64,000 bases of DNA from Mesorhizobium sp. (GTDB taxonomy: Bacteria; Pseudomonadota; Alphaproteobacteria; Rhizobiales; Rhizobiaceae): assembly GCA_004017275.1 (NCBI GenBank), contig SAKE01000007.1:157481-221480 (forward strand), written 5' to 3'. Every line of letters begins with the position of its first letter. Positions within the stretch are counted from its first letter, which is position 1. Position numbers and translations under genes: made by a program. The notes below the pieces were generated by a model. The model ran no database searches. It had not been told where the DNA came from and was given only the letters and a program-made list of their open reading frames with translations. Shown in pieces: positions 42,781 to 52,728 of the stretch.

Positions 42781-44214
42781 CTACCAGCCCCCGATGACCA
42801 GCAGCACCGCGCCGATCAGCACCACGATCTGGCTGCGCCAGTCGCGAATGATGAAGACGACCGGATCGTCATGCATCTCGTTGCGGCGCGCCAGGATCCA
42901 GACGCGCATGGTGAGATAAAGCACGATCGGCGCCAGCGGCCAGATCAGCCACGGATGCGGATAAAGGTCGCGCACCGCGACACTGTCCATATAGAGCGCC
43001 AGCACCAGCGCCGAGGAGAAGGCCGAGGCCATGCCGGCCTGGGCGACGATCTCCTGGTCTTCGGTGCGATAGCCGCGGCCGGCGATGCGCTCGCCCGGCG
43101 GGATGGCGGTGGTGCGCAGTTCGACGAAACGCTTCACCAGCGCCAGCGACAGGAAGAAGAAGATCGAGAAGGCGAGCAGCCAGAACGAGACATCGACGCC
43201 GGTCGCCGCCGCACCGGCCAGAACGCGGATCGTGTAGAGGCCGGCAAGCGTCAGCACGTCGACCAGCAGCATGCGCTTGAACGACAGCGAGTACGCCGTC
43301 GTGACCACCATGTAACCGCCGAGCACGGCCAGGAATTCGGGCGACAAGAACAGCCCGGTGCCGATGCCGATCGCCAGAAGCACCGCGATCGCGCCAAGGC
43401 CGAACGGGATCGACAGCGCACCGCTGGCGAACGGCCTGTTGCGCTTGGTGAGGTGTTTGCGGTCGAGCGCGAGGTCGAAGAAATCGTTGAGAATGTAGAT
43501 GGCCGACGCCACCGCACTGAACGACACGAACGCCAGCATGCACTGCCAGATCATGTCGGTGTTGAAATATTCGTGCGAGAGCACCATCGGCACGGCGATT
43601 AGCGAATTCTTCAGCCATTGATGGACGCGCAGCATCTTGATGATGGTCCGCAAAGTGGGCTTCGGCACCGGCATCGTTTCGGCGCCATGTGCCGCTTGCC
43701 AGCGCGCGGCATGGCGGTCGGGCGCGACGACAATCGCATTGCGCGCGGCATCGAAGACCTGGAGGTCATGGCGACTGTTGCCGGCATAGTCGAAGCCGCC
43801 ATCGCCATAGGCCGCGATCAGCGAGGCGCGCTTCCTGCCCGAGGTGAGATTGGCGAGACCATCGGTGGCCAGCACCTGGTCGAAAATGCCGAGATGGGCA
43901 GCGATGGCGTCGGCGAACTTGCGCGGCGTACCGGTCGCCAGCACGATCTTACGGCCCTCGGCGTGCTCAGTCCGGAGGCGGCAAAGCAACGTCTCGCGAT
44001 AGGGTAGCGATGCCGGATCGATGTCGATGCGCTGCGCGATCGCCTGCTTCAGCCGCGCCGGCCCGCCGGCGGCCCAGAACGGTACAAGGAAGATATAGAG
44101 CGGGTTCTTCTTGAGAAGGATGAACAGCCCTTCCCACAACAGGTCGGTCGCGATCAGCGTGCCGTCGAGATCGACCGCAAGCGGTATTGCGTTCCTGTCC
44201 GACCGCGCATCCAT
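42781..44214 (-). CDS. HAD-UbiA fusion, DprP-like polyprenyl-phosphate phosphoribosyltransferase
   Basis: A 477-residue two-domain protein. Residues 1-190 are a HAD phosphatase (LAVDLDGTLIATD; later DYAGNSRHDLQVF), and 195-477 a UbiA-type transferase with eight or nine membrane helices and the Asp-rich motif NDFFDLALDRKHLTKRNRP. UbiA-family DprP makes polyprenyl-phosphoryl-5-phosphoribose, and a phosphatase must then remove the 5-phosphate; the fused HAD domain could do this. First gene of the glycan-type operon. Confidence 0.87.
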   Translation of the reverse strand: MDARSDRNAIPLAVDLDGTLIATDLLWEGLFILLKKNPLYIFLVPFWAAGGPARLKQAIAQRIDIDPASLPYRETLLCRLRTEHAEGRKIVLATGTPRKFADAIAAHLGIFDQVLATDGLANLTSGRKRASLIAAYGDGGFDYAGNSRHDLQVFDAARNAIVVAPDRHAARWQAAHGAETMPVPKPTLRTIIKMLRVHQWLKNSLIAVPMVLSHEYFNTDMIWQCMLAFVSFSAVASAIYILNDFFDLALDRKHLTKRNRPFASGALSIPFGLGAIAVLLAIGIGTGLFLSPEFLAVLGGYMVVTTAYSLSFKRMLLVDVLTLAGLYTIRVLAGAAATGVDVSFWLLAFSIFFFLSLALVKRFVELRTTAIPPGERIAGRGYRTEDQEIVAQAGMASAFSSALVLALYMDSVAVRDLYPHPWLIWPLAPIVLYLTMRVWILARRNEMHDDPVVFIIRDWRSQIVVLIGAVLLVIGGW

Positions 44215-44373
44215 GTCCGTCCTGCCCTGCCCGCGTAGATTTACGCGCCGTTTTTCGGCGTCTTGAGGCTGGTATAGCGGGGGATGGCGTAGCGAACGTT
44301 AAAACGTCCGGTTGTAGACGGCTGCCGTCGCGGTATTTCCAGCGTCATCGTTAAACAACCGCTACCGGAAACG

Positions 44374-44402
44374 ATAAAAGGCCGAGCAAATGCCCGGCCT
44401 TT
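44374..44402 (-). terminator. rho-independent terminator
   Basis: AAAGGCCG (44377-44384) pairs with CGGCCTTT (44395-44402); on the minus strand the stem runs into TTTTAT. It closes the small secreted-protein gene. Confidence 0.8.
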
Positions 44403-44420
44403 CCAATTACACCGCCACGA

Positions 44421-44684
44421 TTACTTGATGCGGGCGACGCCGCCCGAGATTTCGACGGTTTCCGAACCGGTCAGCGCTTCGAGGTCGCCGTTCGGCAAGG
44501 TGACGAAGCAGCCATTCGGGCAGAACTCAACCGTTTCGCCACCGGCCAGCGCGAGGTCGGTCTTGCTGCCGCCCTCCGTCACGACCAGCGTGCGGGTCTC
44601 GGCGTCCTTGTTGACCGCGCTCGCGGCATGGACCGAGCCGATGGCTGCGATCAGGGCGACGGCAGCGACGAGAGACTTCCACAT
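44421..44684 (-). CDS. small secreted hypothetical protein
   Basis: An 87-residue protein with a signal peptide (MWKSLVAAVALIAAIGSVHA), then a short beta-rich domain with VEFCPNGCFVTLPNGD, where the two cysteines four residues apart may form a disulfide or metal site. It is a single-gene unit with its own terminator. Small periplasmic proteins of this sort occur in Rhizobiales; no function is known. Confidence 0.72.
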   Translation of the reverse strand: MWKSLVAAVALIAAIGSVHAASAVNKDAETRTLVVTEGGSKTDLALAGGETVEFCPNGCFVTLPNGDLEALTGSETVEISGGVARIK

Positions 44685-44818
44685 GTTGCAATATCGGTGT
44701 TCCCACCGCCTCTGTTGCATTTCGCAAGGCATTTTCGCCTTTGCATGGGAGCTTATATGAGATGGAAGCTGAACCGCAACTGAATGCCGCATTCATGCCG
44801 TAATTGGCTTTCGGCGCT

Positions 44819-47323
44819 TCAGTCCGGATCGGGCTTCTTGGTTTTGCGGGACTTGGCCAGTCGCTTTTTCTCCGCCTCGGCCTCGGCCTTTATCTGCTCC
44901 TGTTCGGCGAAGTCGGCCTCGATCTTGTCGTCGTCGGTCGGCCAGGCCTTGGGCTTGTGGGCCTCGACCACGGCGCGCGGCGTCGAGGGTATCTCGATAT
45001 GCTCGCCGCTGAACCTTTCGAGGACGGCAAAACGGATGTCGTTCTGCACGATGTTGCCGTTCATCACATCGGCCAGGAACACCCGGATCTCGAATTCGAG
45101 GGCGGCAGGGCCGAAATTGGAGAACAGCACGAAGGGTTCGGGGTTCTTCAGCACCATAGGATGGCCGCGTGCGATCTCCAGCAGGACGGCATGGACCTGC
45201 TTGACGTCGCTGCCATAGGCGACGCCGACCTTGATGTCGATGCGGCCAAGCTTGTTGCGATGCGTCCAGTTGCCGACGGCGTTGTTGATCAGGTTCGAAT
45301 TGGGCAGGATCACCGACTGCCGCTGGAAAGTCTCGATCTCGGTGGCGCGTACGCTGATCTTCTTGACGGTGCCGCTGACATCGCCGGCGACGATCCAGTC
45401 GCCGACCTTGAAGGGCCGCTCGGCCAGAAGGATCAGGCCGGAAACGAAATTGGACACCACATTTTGCAGGCCAAAACCGATACCGAGGGAAAGAGCACCA
45501 GCGACCAGTGCCAGGCTGGAGAGATCGATGCCCGCCGCCGATATGCCGACGAGCGCCGCCAGCGCCACGCCGGCATAGCCGACCGCCAACCGGATCGAGT
45601 TGCGCACTCCGGTATCGACCTTGCCGCGCGCCATCACCGAACCGTCGAGCCAGCCCTGGAACCAGCGCGTCAAGAAATAGCCGATGATGAAGACGACGAT
45701 GCCGGAGAGGATGCCGGTGACAGAAATCGTCACCGAACCGATATTGATACCGGTTGCGAGCTTGTAGGCCCAGGCCTGGATGTCGCCGGGCTGGAAGCCC
45801 CACATCAGCAGGATCAGCGGCAGGAACACCAGCACGATCATCACATTGATGGCAACGCTGACGACAAGGCCGAGTTGGTCGAGGGCCGTATCCTCGTAGC
45901 TGGAATTGGACGAGAGCCAGCGCCCTACGGTCGTGTTGGCGAAAGCACCCTCCTCGCCGATCGCCTGCGCCGACAGGAAGCCGATATAGGCGGTGATTAG
46001 CACGGTGCCTGTCACGACGACTTGCAGCGAAACGAACAGAGCAAGGCCGATGTAACCGAGCAGCGCCGCGATGATGGTGAAAAGGCCGAGCGCAAACGCT
46101 GTATAGCGCAGCCATGCCGGCCATGGCCGCCAGCTTCCGTCACGCGCCTTGAACGGCCTCAGCATCGCCATCAGGATCAGGATGACGCCGACGATGATGG
46201 TGGCGCCGAAACTGCGGGCGATGGTCAGCGACAGCGGCGAGCCCATCTTGTCGTTGATCACCGACAGGAAATAGTTGATGCCGATGACCACGGCCATGGC
46301 GGTCGTCAGCCGCACCAGCCAGCGCGCTGGGCCTGTCTCGACGGGGATAAGACGCCAATTCGGCAGCCGCGGCTCGAGCGCCGCATTGGTCAATCGGTTG
46401 ACGCAGAACACCACCCCGATGACGGCCGCGAGCGCATTCAGGAAGAGGCCAATGTCGCCGCGCAACACATTGTAATAGTTGAAAAAGAACACCGTGGAGG
46501 CCAGGAACACGCCGACCGCCAGCGTCGGCAGCAAGGTCGACCAGAAGGCCACCGACAGCCGACTAAGATAGGATGGATCCTCGTTGGCAGGGTCGGCTTC
46601 GAACACGCGCCCGAACAGGCGCCGGCCACCGACCAGCAGCACCAGCGCCAGCCCGAGCGCCACGAAGGTAGCCGCGAGGATGGCCTGGAACTTGAACTTG
46701 AAAGCGAAGCTCAGCCAGGACGACACTGCCTTGTAGAAATTGCTGAACTCGTCCCTCGCGTCGGAAAAAACCTGCGGGCTGAGCGCGTCGGACAGCACGT
46801 AGCGCTTGGTGAGCACATTGCGGAACAGCTCGCTGCGCATGTTGCCGATCTTGTCGATCAGCCCGCTGATGCGGATCGAAAGCGACTGGGCCTGCGAGAT
46901 GACGGCGTTGATCTCCGCCTTTTCCGACACCAGCGCCTGGCGTTCGCCGCTGACGATGTCGGGCTCCGGTGGTTGGCCGGCGGCCGGCGCTGGTCCAAGC
47001 TGTTCAAGCCGGCTGTTTATCTCACCAAGGCGCGTGCGGAAAGCCAGCGCGCTGGTCAGCGACTGCCGCGACAGTTCCTCGAGCTGCAGGCGGATATCGA
47101 CGAGGCTACTATCCTCCTCGGCGTCCTGCTGGATCTGCTTTTCGAAATTGTCGGTCTTGGCCGTCAGCGCCTGGATGATCTTCTGCTGGTCGGCGACCAG
47201 TCCGGCTGGCGCCTGGCCAAGCCCTTGCGCTGCCGCGTCGAACGACAGCGGCGCGGAAACGACAAGCGTCAAGAGCAAAATGAGACGAAGCAATCGGAAA
47301 AGCATGATTTGTTGGCGACTCAT
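44819..47323 (-). CDS. DUF3772-containing mechanosensitive ion channel (MscK/YbdG-like)
   Basis: An 834-residue membrane protein: signal peptide, a periplasmic coiled-coil DUF3772 region (about residues 40-190), about ten membrane segments, then the MscS core. The pore helix and beta domain read LALVAGALSLGIGFGLQNVVSNFVSGLILLAERPFKVGDWI and ILPNSNLINNAVGNWTH. The C-terminus is charged. The frame remains open upstream over the antisense of soxB, which is rejected. It releases solutes under hypo-osmotic shock, relevant to an organism using betaine as osmolyte. Confidence 0.88.
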   Translation of the reverse strand: MSRQQIMLFRLLRLILLLTLVVSAPLSFDAAAQGLGQAPAGLVADQQKIIQALTAKTDNFEKQIQQDAEEDSSLVDIRLQLEELSRQSLTSALAFRTRLGEINSRLEQLGPAPAAGQPPEPDIVSGERQALVSEKAEINAVISQAQSLSIRISGLIDKIGNMRSELFRNVLTKRYVLSDALSPQVFSDARDEFSNFYKAVSSWLSFAFKFKFQAILAATFVALGLALVLLVGGRRLFGRVFEADPANEDPSYLSRLSVAFWSTLLPTLAVGVFLASTVFFFNYYNVLRGDIGLFLNALAAVIGVVFCVNRLTNAALEPRLPNWRLIPVETGPARWLVRLTTAMAVVIGINYFLSVINDKMGSPLSLTIARSFGATIIVGVILILMAMLRPFKARDGSWRPWPAWLRYTAFALGLFTIIAALLGYIGLALFVSLQVVVTGTVLITAYIGFLSAQAIGEEGAFANTTVGRWLSSNSSYEDTALDQLGLVVSVAINVMIVLVFLPLILLMWGFQPGDIQAWAYKLATGINIGSVTISVTGILSGIVVFIIGYFLTRWFQGWLDGSVMARGKVDTGVRNSIRLAVGYAGVALAALVGISAAGIDLSSLALVAGALSLGIGFGLQNVVSNFVSGLILLAERPFKVGDWIVAGDVSGTVKKISVRATEIETFQRQSVILPNSNLINNAVGNWTHRNKLGRIDIKVGVAYGSDVKQVHAVLLEIARGHPMVLKNPEPFVLFSNFGPAALEFEIRVFLADVMNGNIVQNDIRFAVLERFSGEHIEIPSTPRAVVEAHKPKAWPTDDDKIEADFAEQEQIKAEAEAEKKRLAKSRKTKKPDPD

Positions 47324-47530
47324 GGGCGGCAAAGGCAATTTGAAACTGCCTGTCCTTGATAAAGACGGCCATATCATGGGGCAAGCCGTCGCATCAGGAG
47401 CCCATCCGATCATTGGCCCCAACTGATCCCATCCCACGCGTCGGCCAGTCGAAAGGCGATGGCGCAATATTGGCTTTGCGATTGCGGCCTGCTCTATAGT
47501 CTGCGGCATCGCCCGAACCGGATGACAATG

Positions 47531-48790
47531 ATGGCAGAGTACTCGGCCTTTTCGCTGCTCGCGAACGCGCTCAAGGGAAACAAGGACTGGAAGCCGGCCT
47601 GGCGCAAGCCGGATCCGAAAGCATCCTATGACGTCATCATCATCGGCGGCGGCGGTCATGGGCTGGCCACCGCCTACTATCTTGCCAAGGAACACGGCAT
47701 AACCAATGTCGCCGTGCTGGAGAAAGGCTGGCTCGGCTCCGGCAATGTCGGCCGCAACACAACCGCCGTGCGCTCGAATTACCTGCTGCCGGCCAACACC
47801 CGCTTCTACGAACACTCGATGAAGCTGTGGGAGGATCTGTCGCACGAGCTCAATTATAACGTCATGTTCTCGCAGCGCGGCTGCCTGAACCTGGCGCACA
47901 CGCCGGCCCAGTTCGACGACTATGCCAGGCGCGGCAACGCTATGCGCCATCTCGGCGTCGACGCCGAGTTGATGACGCCGGCGCAAATCAAACGCCTGAT
48001 CCCGGCGCTCGACATCTCTGGCGAAGCACGCTTTCCGGTGGTCGGAGGCCTGATGCAACGGCGCGCCGGCACCGCCCGCCACGATGCCGTGGCCTGGGGC
48101 TACGCGCGCGGCGCCGACCGTCGTGGCGTCGACATCATCGAGAATTGCGAGGTCACCGGCTTCCTGCGAGACGGCGACCGCATATCAGGCGTTTCCACTT
48201 CGCGCGGCGACATCCGCGCCAAGAAGGTGGCCGTTGCGGTCGCCGGCAGCACTGGACGCGTGATGCAGCTGGCCGGCATCGAGACGATGCCGATCGAGAG
48301 CCATGTGCTGCAGGCCTTCGTCACCGAATCGCTGAAACCTTTCATCGATACCGTCGTCACCTTCGGCATGGGCCATTTCTACATGTCGCAGTCGGACAAG
48401 GGCGGCCTCATCTATGGCGGCGACATAGACGGCTACAACAGCTACGCCCAGCGCGGCAACCTGCCCATCGTTGACGAGGTGATGAGCGAGATGCTGGCGC
48501 TGTTTCCCGGCCTTGCCCGCGTGCGCATGCTGCGCTCCTGGGGCGGTGTTTGCGATATGTCGATGGACGGCTCGCCGATCATCACCACCGGCCCCCTGCC
48601 CGGCATGTATCTCAACTGCGGCTGGTGTTATGGCGGCTTCAAGGCGACGCCGGCTTCCGGCTGGTGCTTCGCCTGGACCATCGCCAAGGACCAGCCGCAT
48701 GACTTCAACGCCCCCTTCACGCTCGACCGCTTCCACCGCGGCCTGGTGATCGACGACAAGGGCCAGGGTGCAAACCCGCGGCTGCATTAG
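47531..48790 (+). CDS. soxB: sarcosine oxidase subunit beta
   Basis: A 419-residue FAD subunit of heterotetrameric sarcosine oxidase. DVIIIGGGGHGLATAYYLAKEHGITNVAVLEKGWLGSGNVGRNTT is the FAD site, and RRAGTARHDAVAWGYARGAD and CGWCYGGFKATPASG match the beta subunit. The covalent FMN histidine lies in the TARHDA motif. Together with the D, A and G subunits it turns sarcosine into glycine, hydrogen peroxide and methylene-THF. Starts at ATG 47522, 47528 and 47531 are all possible. The stop codon is the first three bases of a repeat element. Confidence 0.92.
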   Translation: MAEYSAFSLLANALKGNKDWKPAWRKPDPKASYDVIIIGGGGHGLATAYYLAKEHGITNVAVLEKGWLGSGNVGRNTTAVRSNYLLPANTRFYEHSMKLWEDLSHELNYNVMFSQRGCLNLAHTPAQFDDYARRGNAMRHLGVDAELMTPAQIKRLIPALDISGEARFPVVGGLMQRRAGTARHDAVAWGYARGADRRGVDIIENCEVTGFLRDGDRISGVSTSRGDIRAKKVAVAVAGSTGRVMQLAGIETMPIESHVLQAFVTESLKPFIDTVVTFGMGHFYMSQSDKGGLIYGGDIDGYNSYAQRGNLPIVDEVMSEMLALFPGLARVRMLRSWGGVCDMSMDGSPIITTGPLPGMYLNCGWCYGGFKATPASGWCFAWTIAKDQPHDFNAPFTLDRFHRGLVIDDKGQGANPRLH

Positions 48791-48826
48791 ACCATGATCC
48801 GGAAAAGTGGATGCCGATTTTGGTCA
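48791..48826. repeat. short intergenic repeat between soxB and soxD
   Basis: A short unit of the type ACCATGATCCGGAAAAGTGG followed by ATGCCGATTTTGG, resembling the short intergenic repeats common in Mesorhizobium. It begins right at the soxB stop codon and fills most of the soxB-soxD spacer without breaking the operon. Confidence 0.6.
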
Positions 48827-48846
48827 AACAAGAAGAATAGAATCCG

Positions 48847-49158
48847 ATGTTGATCACTTGCCCCTATTGTGGCCCGCGCGATGTCATCGAGTTCACCTAT
48901 CAAGGTGACGGCAACCGCGAGCGTCCTGACCCCGCCTCGCAGAATTTCGAGGCGTGGAATGCCTATGTCTATGACCGGCTGAACCCGGCCGGCGACCACA
49001 ACGAGATCTGGCAGCATTCCGGCGGCTGCCGCGCGCATCTCAAGGTCGTGCGCAACACGCTGACGCATGAGATTTCCAGCGTCGCCTTCGTGCGCGGTGA
49101 TCATGGGCGCGGCGATCATGGCTCGGCCGCGCGCCGCAAGGCGGAGGACAAGGCATGA
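48847..49158 (+). CDS. soxD: sarcosine oxidase subunit delta
   Basis: A 103-residue subunit. CPYCGPRDVIEF is the N-terminal zinc motif; the second pair of ligands would be His and Cys from WQHSGGCRAHL. The usual delta length is about 95-100. Its stop overlaps the soxA start (ATGA). It has a structural role in the heterotetramer, holding the zinc site. Confidence 0.93.
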   Translation: MLITCPYCGPRDVIEFTYQGDGNRERPDPASQNFEAWNAYVYDRLNPAGDHNEIWQHSGGCRAHLKVVRNTLTHEISSVAFVRGDHGRGDHGSAARRKAEDKA

Positions 49159-52148
49159 GCCCGCGCCGCACCGACACCGGCGGCCGCGTCGATCGGCTGA
49201 AAACCATCCGCTTCACCTTCGACGGCGTGCCCTATACCGGCCATGCCGGCGACACGCTGGCCTCAGCCCTGCTGGCCAAGGGCGTCACACTCTTTGGTCG
49301 CTCGTTCAAATACCACCGCCCGCGTGGCCTGCTCACCGCAGGCGTCGAGGAGCCCAACGCCCTGGTGACGGTGCTCAAAGGCGAGGTTCGCGAGCCCAAC
49401 ATTCCGGCGACCATGATCGAAATCCATGACGGGCTAGTGGCCATCAGCCAGAACCGCTTTCCCTCGCTTGCCTGGGACATCAACGCCGTCAACCAGCTCG
49501 GCGGCAAGATCCTGTCGGCCGGCTTCTACTACAAGACCTTCATGGGACCCGTGTTCGGTCCGCTCAAGGGCACGCGCTTCTGGATGTTCTGCGAGCATTT
49601 CATCCGCCGCGCCGCCGGCCTCGGCAACGCCGGATCGGCGAAGGACCCGGCCCGCTACGAGCGCATGAACGCCTTTTGCGACGTGCTGGTGGTCGGCTCC
49701 GGCCCGGCCGGACTGATGGCCGCCAAGGCTGCGGCCGATCAGGGCGTGCGCGTCATGCTGGCCGACCTCGAGCCGCGTTTCGGCGGCTCGGCCAACTGGT
49801 CCGATGAAACGATCGACGGGGCGCCGGCCGCCGATTGGGCGCGCCGCACCATCGCCCAGCTCGAAGGCCGCGACAATGTCCGGCTTTTGCCACGCACCAC
49901 GGTGTGGGGCTATTACGACAACAACACGCTTGCCGCGCTCGAACGGGTCAGCGACCACAAGGAGCAGCCAGCCAAGGGCGAACCGCGACATCGCTACTGG
50001 GCGATCCGCGCCAAATCCGTGGTCCTGGCCACCGGTGCGTTTGAGCGCCCGCTGGTCTTCCCCGGCAATGACCGCCCAGGCGTGATGCTGGCGCAGGCCG
50101 CCGAGCGCTACGCCAACGAGTTCGGCGTGCTGCCGGGCGAGCGGATCGCACTGTTCACCAACAATGACAGCGCCTATCGCGTTGCCGTCGCCTTGAAGAA
50201 AGCCGGTGCCGCGGTCGTCGCCATCGCCGATATCAGGCCGGAGCTTTCGCCGGAGATGCGCAAGCTGGCCGCGGAAGCCGAGGCCGAGATCTTCGCCGGC
50301 CATGCCGTCGTCGCCACCGAAGGCGGCAAGGCGCTATCCGGCCTCAAGCTGCAACGCTTCGACATGACCAATGGCACGCTCACCGGCGATGCACGCAGCA
50401 TCCATGCCGATTGCCTGCTGATGTCCGGCGGCTGGTCGCCGACCATTCATCTGGCCAGCCAGGCCGGCGCGAAAGCGGAATGGAACGCCGCGCGACAAGC
50501 TTTCCTGCCGCCGAAGCCGACACAGAAGTGGATTGGTGCTGGCGCCTTTACCGGCAGTTTTTCCACCACCGAAGCCATCGCCGAAGGCCGCGCCGCCGGC
50601 CTGGCTGCTGCACGTGGACAGAGTACACCGGCTGTATTGCCGGTGGTAGAAGCCGTGCCCGGCGATCCCGATCCCGCTCCGGTGTTCGAGATCAGGGCCA
50701 ACGGCAAGAGCTTTGTCGATTTCCAGCACGACGTCACGGCAGAGGACGTGCGCCTTGCGCACCGCGAAGGCTTCGTCTCGGTCGAGCATCTTAAGCGCTA
50801 CACCACGCTCGGCATGGCCACCGACCAGGGCAAGAGTTCCAACGTCCCCGGCCTTGCCATCATGGCCGAAGCGCTGGGCAAGCCGATCCCGGAGGTCGGC
50901 ACGACGCGCTTCCGGCCGCCCTTTGCGCCGGTGTCGATCGGCTCGCTGGCTGCGGAACGTTTTGGCGACCTCAAGCCCGAACGGCTGACGCCGATGCACG
51001 ACTGGCATCTGGCCCATGGCGCTACCATGTATTCCGCCGGCCTCTGGTACCGCCCGATGATCTACGGCCATGCCGGCGAGACGATCGAACAGGCCTATGT
51101 GCGCGAAGCCAAGGCAACGCGCGAAAGCGCCGGCATCGTCGATGTCTCGACGCTGGGCAAGATTGCCGTGCAAGGGCCAGACGCCGCCCTATTCCTTGAC
51201 CGCGTCTACACCAACATGTTTTCGACGCTCGCCGTCGGCAAGGCGCGTTACGGACTGATGCTGCGCGAGGACGGCCTCGCCTTCGACGACGGCACCACTT
51301 GGCGGCTCGGCGAGCAGGATTTCCTGATGACCACCACCACGGCCAATGCCGGCAAGGTGATGCAGCATTTGGAATATTTCCTCGACATGATCTGGCCGGA
51401 ACTAAAGGTCCATGTCACCTCGGTGACCGACGAATGGGCGGGGGCTGCGATCGGCGGGCCGAAGGCCAGGCAGATCCTCGCCACTTGCGTCACCGGCACC
51501 GCTGTCGACAACGCCGCATTGCCCTTTATGGGCATCGTGAACGGCGAAGTCGCCGGCGTTCCGGTGATGATTTGCCGGCTCTCCTTCTCCGGAGAAATGG
51601 CGTTCGAGGTCTATTGCGGCGCCGGCCATGGCACGCATGTCTGGGAAGCGCTTGTTGAAGCCGGCAAACCGTTCGGGCTGGTCACCTACGGCCTTGAGGC
51701 GCTGGGCACGCTGCGCATCGAAAAAGGCCATGTCACCGGCGCCGAGATCGACGGCCGCACCACGGCACGCGACCTGCATCTCGACTGGATGCTGTCGAAG
51801 AAGAAACCGTTCATCGGCTCGGCCATGATGGACCGCGAAGGGCTGATCGCGTCCGACCGGCTGGAACTGGTCGGCTTGATCGCCCTCGACAACCGGCCGC
51901 TCAATGGCGGCGCGCACATCGTCGAGGAACTGGACGAGGCCAATCCGCACGGCTCGATCGGCCACATTACCGCCTGCTGCTATTCGCCTGCGCTCGGCAA
52001 GCATATCGCGCTGGCGCTGGTCAAGGGCGGCAAGGCACGGCAGGGCACGCGCGCCCATGTCTCCGATCCCTTGCGCAACCGGTTCGGGCCGGTCGAGATC
52101 GTCTCCAACCACTTCTTCGATCCGGACGGGAGCCGCATGCATGGTTGA
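49155..52148 (+). CDS. soxA: sarcosine oxidase subunit alpha
   Basis: A 997-residue subunit: residues 10-105 are the Fer2-like domain without cysteine clusters (TIRFTFDGVPYTGHAGDTLASALLAKGV), about 175-500 the NAD-binding domain (VLVVGSGPAGLMAAKAAADQGVRV; FERPLVFPGNDRPGVML), and about 600-990 the GcvT folate domain. It receives the methyl group as formaldehyde and passes it to THF. The length equals the family. The start overlaps soxD; the end overlaps soxG by eight bases. Confidence 0.94.
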   Translation: MSPRRTDTGGRVDRLKTIRFTFDGVPYTGHAGDTLASALLAKGVTLFGRSFKYHRPRGLLTAGVEEPNALVTVLKGEVREPNIPATMIEIHDGLVAISQNRFPSLAWDINAVNQLGGKILSAGFYYKTFMGPVFGPLKGTRFWMFCEHFIRRAAGLGNAGSAKDPARYERMNAFCDVLVVGSGPAGLMAAKAAADQGVRVMLADLEPRFGGSANWSDETIDGAPAADWARRTIAQLEGRDNVRLLPRTTVWGYYDNNTLAALERVSDHKEQPAKGEPRHRYWAIRAKSVVLATGAFERPLVFPGNDRPGVMLAQAAERYANEFGVLPGERIALFTNNDSAYRVAVALKKAGAAVVAIADIRPELSPEMRKLAAEAEAEIFAGHAVVATEGGKALSGLKLQRFDMTNGTLTGDARSIHADCLLMSGGWSPTIHLASQAGAKAEWNAARQAFLPPKPTQKWIGAGAFTGSFSTTEAIAEGRAAGLAAARGQSTPAVLPVVEAVPGDPDPAPVFEIRANGKSFVDFQHDVTAEDVRLAHREGFVSVEHLKRYTTLGMATDQGKSSNVPGLAIMAEALGKPIPEVGTTRFRPPFAPVSIGSLAAERFGDLKPERLTPMHDWHLAHGATMYSAGLWYRPMIYGHAGETIEQAYVREAKATRESAGIVDVSTLGKIAVQGPDAALFLDRVYTNMFSTLAVGKARYGLMLREDGLAFDDGTTWRLGEQDFLMTTTTANAGKVMQHLEYFLDMIWPELKVHVTSVTDEWAGAAIGGPKARQILATCVTGTAVDNAALPFMGIVNGEVAGVPVMICRLSFSGEMAFEVYCGAGHGTHVWEALVEAGKPFGLVTYGLEALGTLRIEKGHVTGAEIDGRTTARDLHLDWMLSKKKPFIGSAMMDREGLIASDRLELVGLIALDNRPLNGGAHIVEELDEANPHGSIGHITACCYSPALGKHIALALVKGGKARQGTRAHVSDPLRNRFGPVEIVSNHFFDPDGSRMHG

Positions 52149-52728
52149 GCGCCAATCCCCACTCGAACCGGAATTCCACGTCGGCTCGCATGGCAATTTC
52201 GAACATGGTGTCGAAATCATCCTGACCGAGACAAGGCCGGGCTCGATCGTGCAGCTCGCCGCCTGGCCCGGCGAGGAGAAGAAGCTAATCGCGGCCATCC
52301 GAGCCGTCACCGGGCTTGCGCTGCCCGATGGCGCCGGCGGCGGCTTGAGCGACGGCGTGAAATCGGTGTTCGGCTTCGCGCCGGGAAAGTTCACCGTTGC
52401 CGACGAGGCCGAAGGGCTGGCCACGGCCTTTGCCAAGGTGGTGACCCCAGCCATCGGCACGATCACCGACCTCTCGCATGGCCGTACCACCATTCGCATT
52501 GCGGGGCCGAAGGCCGAATGGGTGCTGGCGAAATTCTTCGCCATCGACTTCGCGCTGCCAGCCTTCCCGGTTGGCGCCGGCCGTTCGACCACCCATCATG
52601 ACATCTTCGCCCAGGTCCAGCGCACTGGCGCCGACCAGTTCGACATCTATGTGTTCCGCTCGTTCGCACGCTCGTTCTGGAAGGCGCTCTGTCACGCCAG
52701 CGAGGAAGTCGGCTACGAGGTGCAGTAG
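52141..52728 (+). CDS. soxG: sarcosine oxidase subunit gamma
   Basis: A 195-residue protein with SoxG features: VEIILTETRPGSIVQLAAWPGEEKKLIAAIRAVTGL near the start and DLSHGRTTIRIAGPKAEWVLAKFFAIDFALPAFPVG in the middle, ending RSFARSFWKALCHASEEVGYEV. It completes the soxBDAG set. Its stop codon TAG coincides with the start of a repeat element. Confidence 0.92.
   Translation: MVERQSPLEPEFHVGSHGNFEHGVEIILTETRPGSIVQLAAWPGEEKKLIAAIRAVTGLALPDGAGGGLSDGVKSVFGFAPGKFTVADEAEGLATAFAKVVTPAIGTITDLSHGRTTIRIAGPKAEWVLAKFFAIDFALPAFPVGAGRSTTHHDIFAQVQRTGADQFDIYVFRSFARSFWKALCHASEEVGYEVQ

Noticed and set aside
44215..44373. Possible small RNA or terminator pair between the UbiA gene and the small secreted gene
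   Set aside because: Only a weak CGCCG/CGGCG stem was seen; without a clear promoter or conserved structure it cannot be supported.
47324..48082. Upstream extension of the mechanosensitive channel reading frame by about 250 codons
   Set aside because: It lies wholly antisense to soxB, has no family features and no ribosome site; the signal peptide after ATG 47323 marks the true start.
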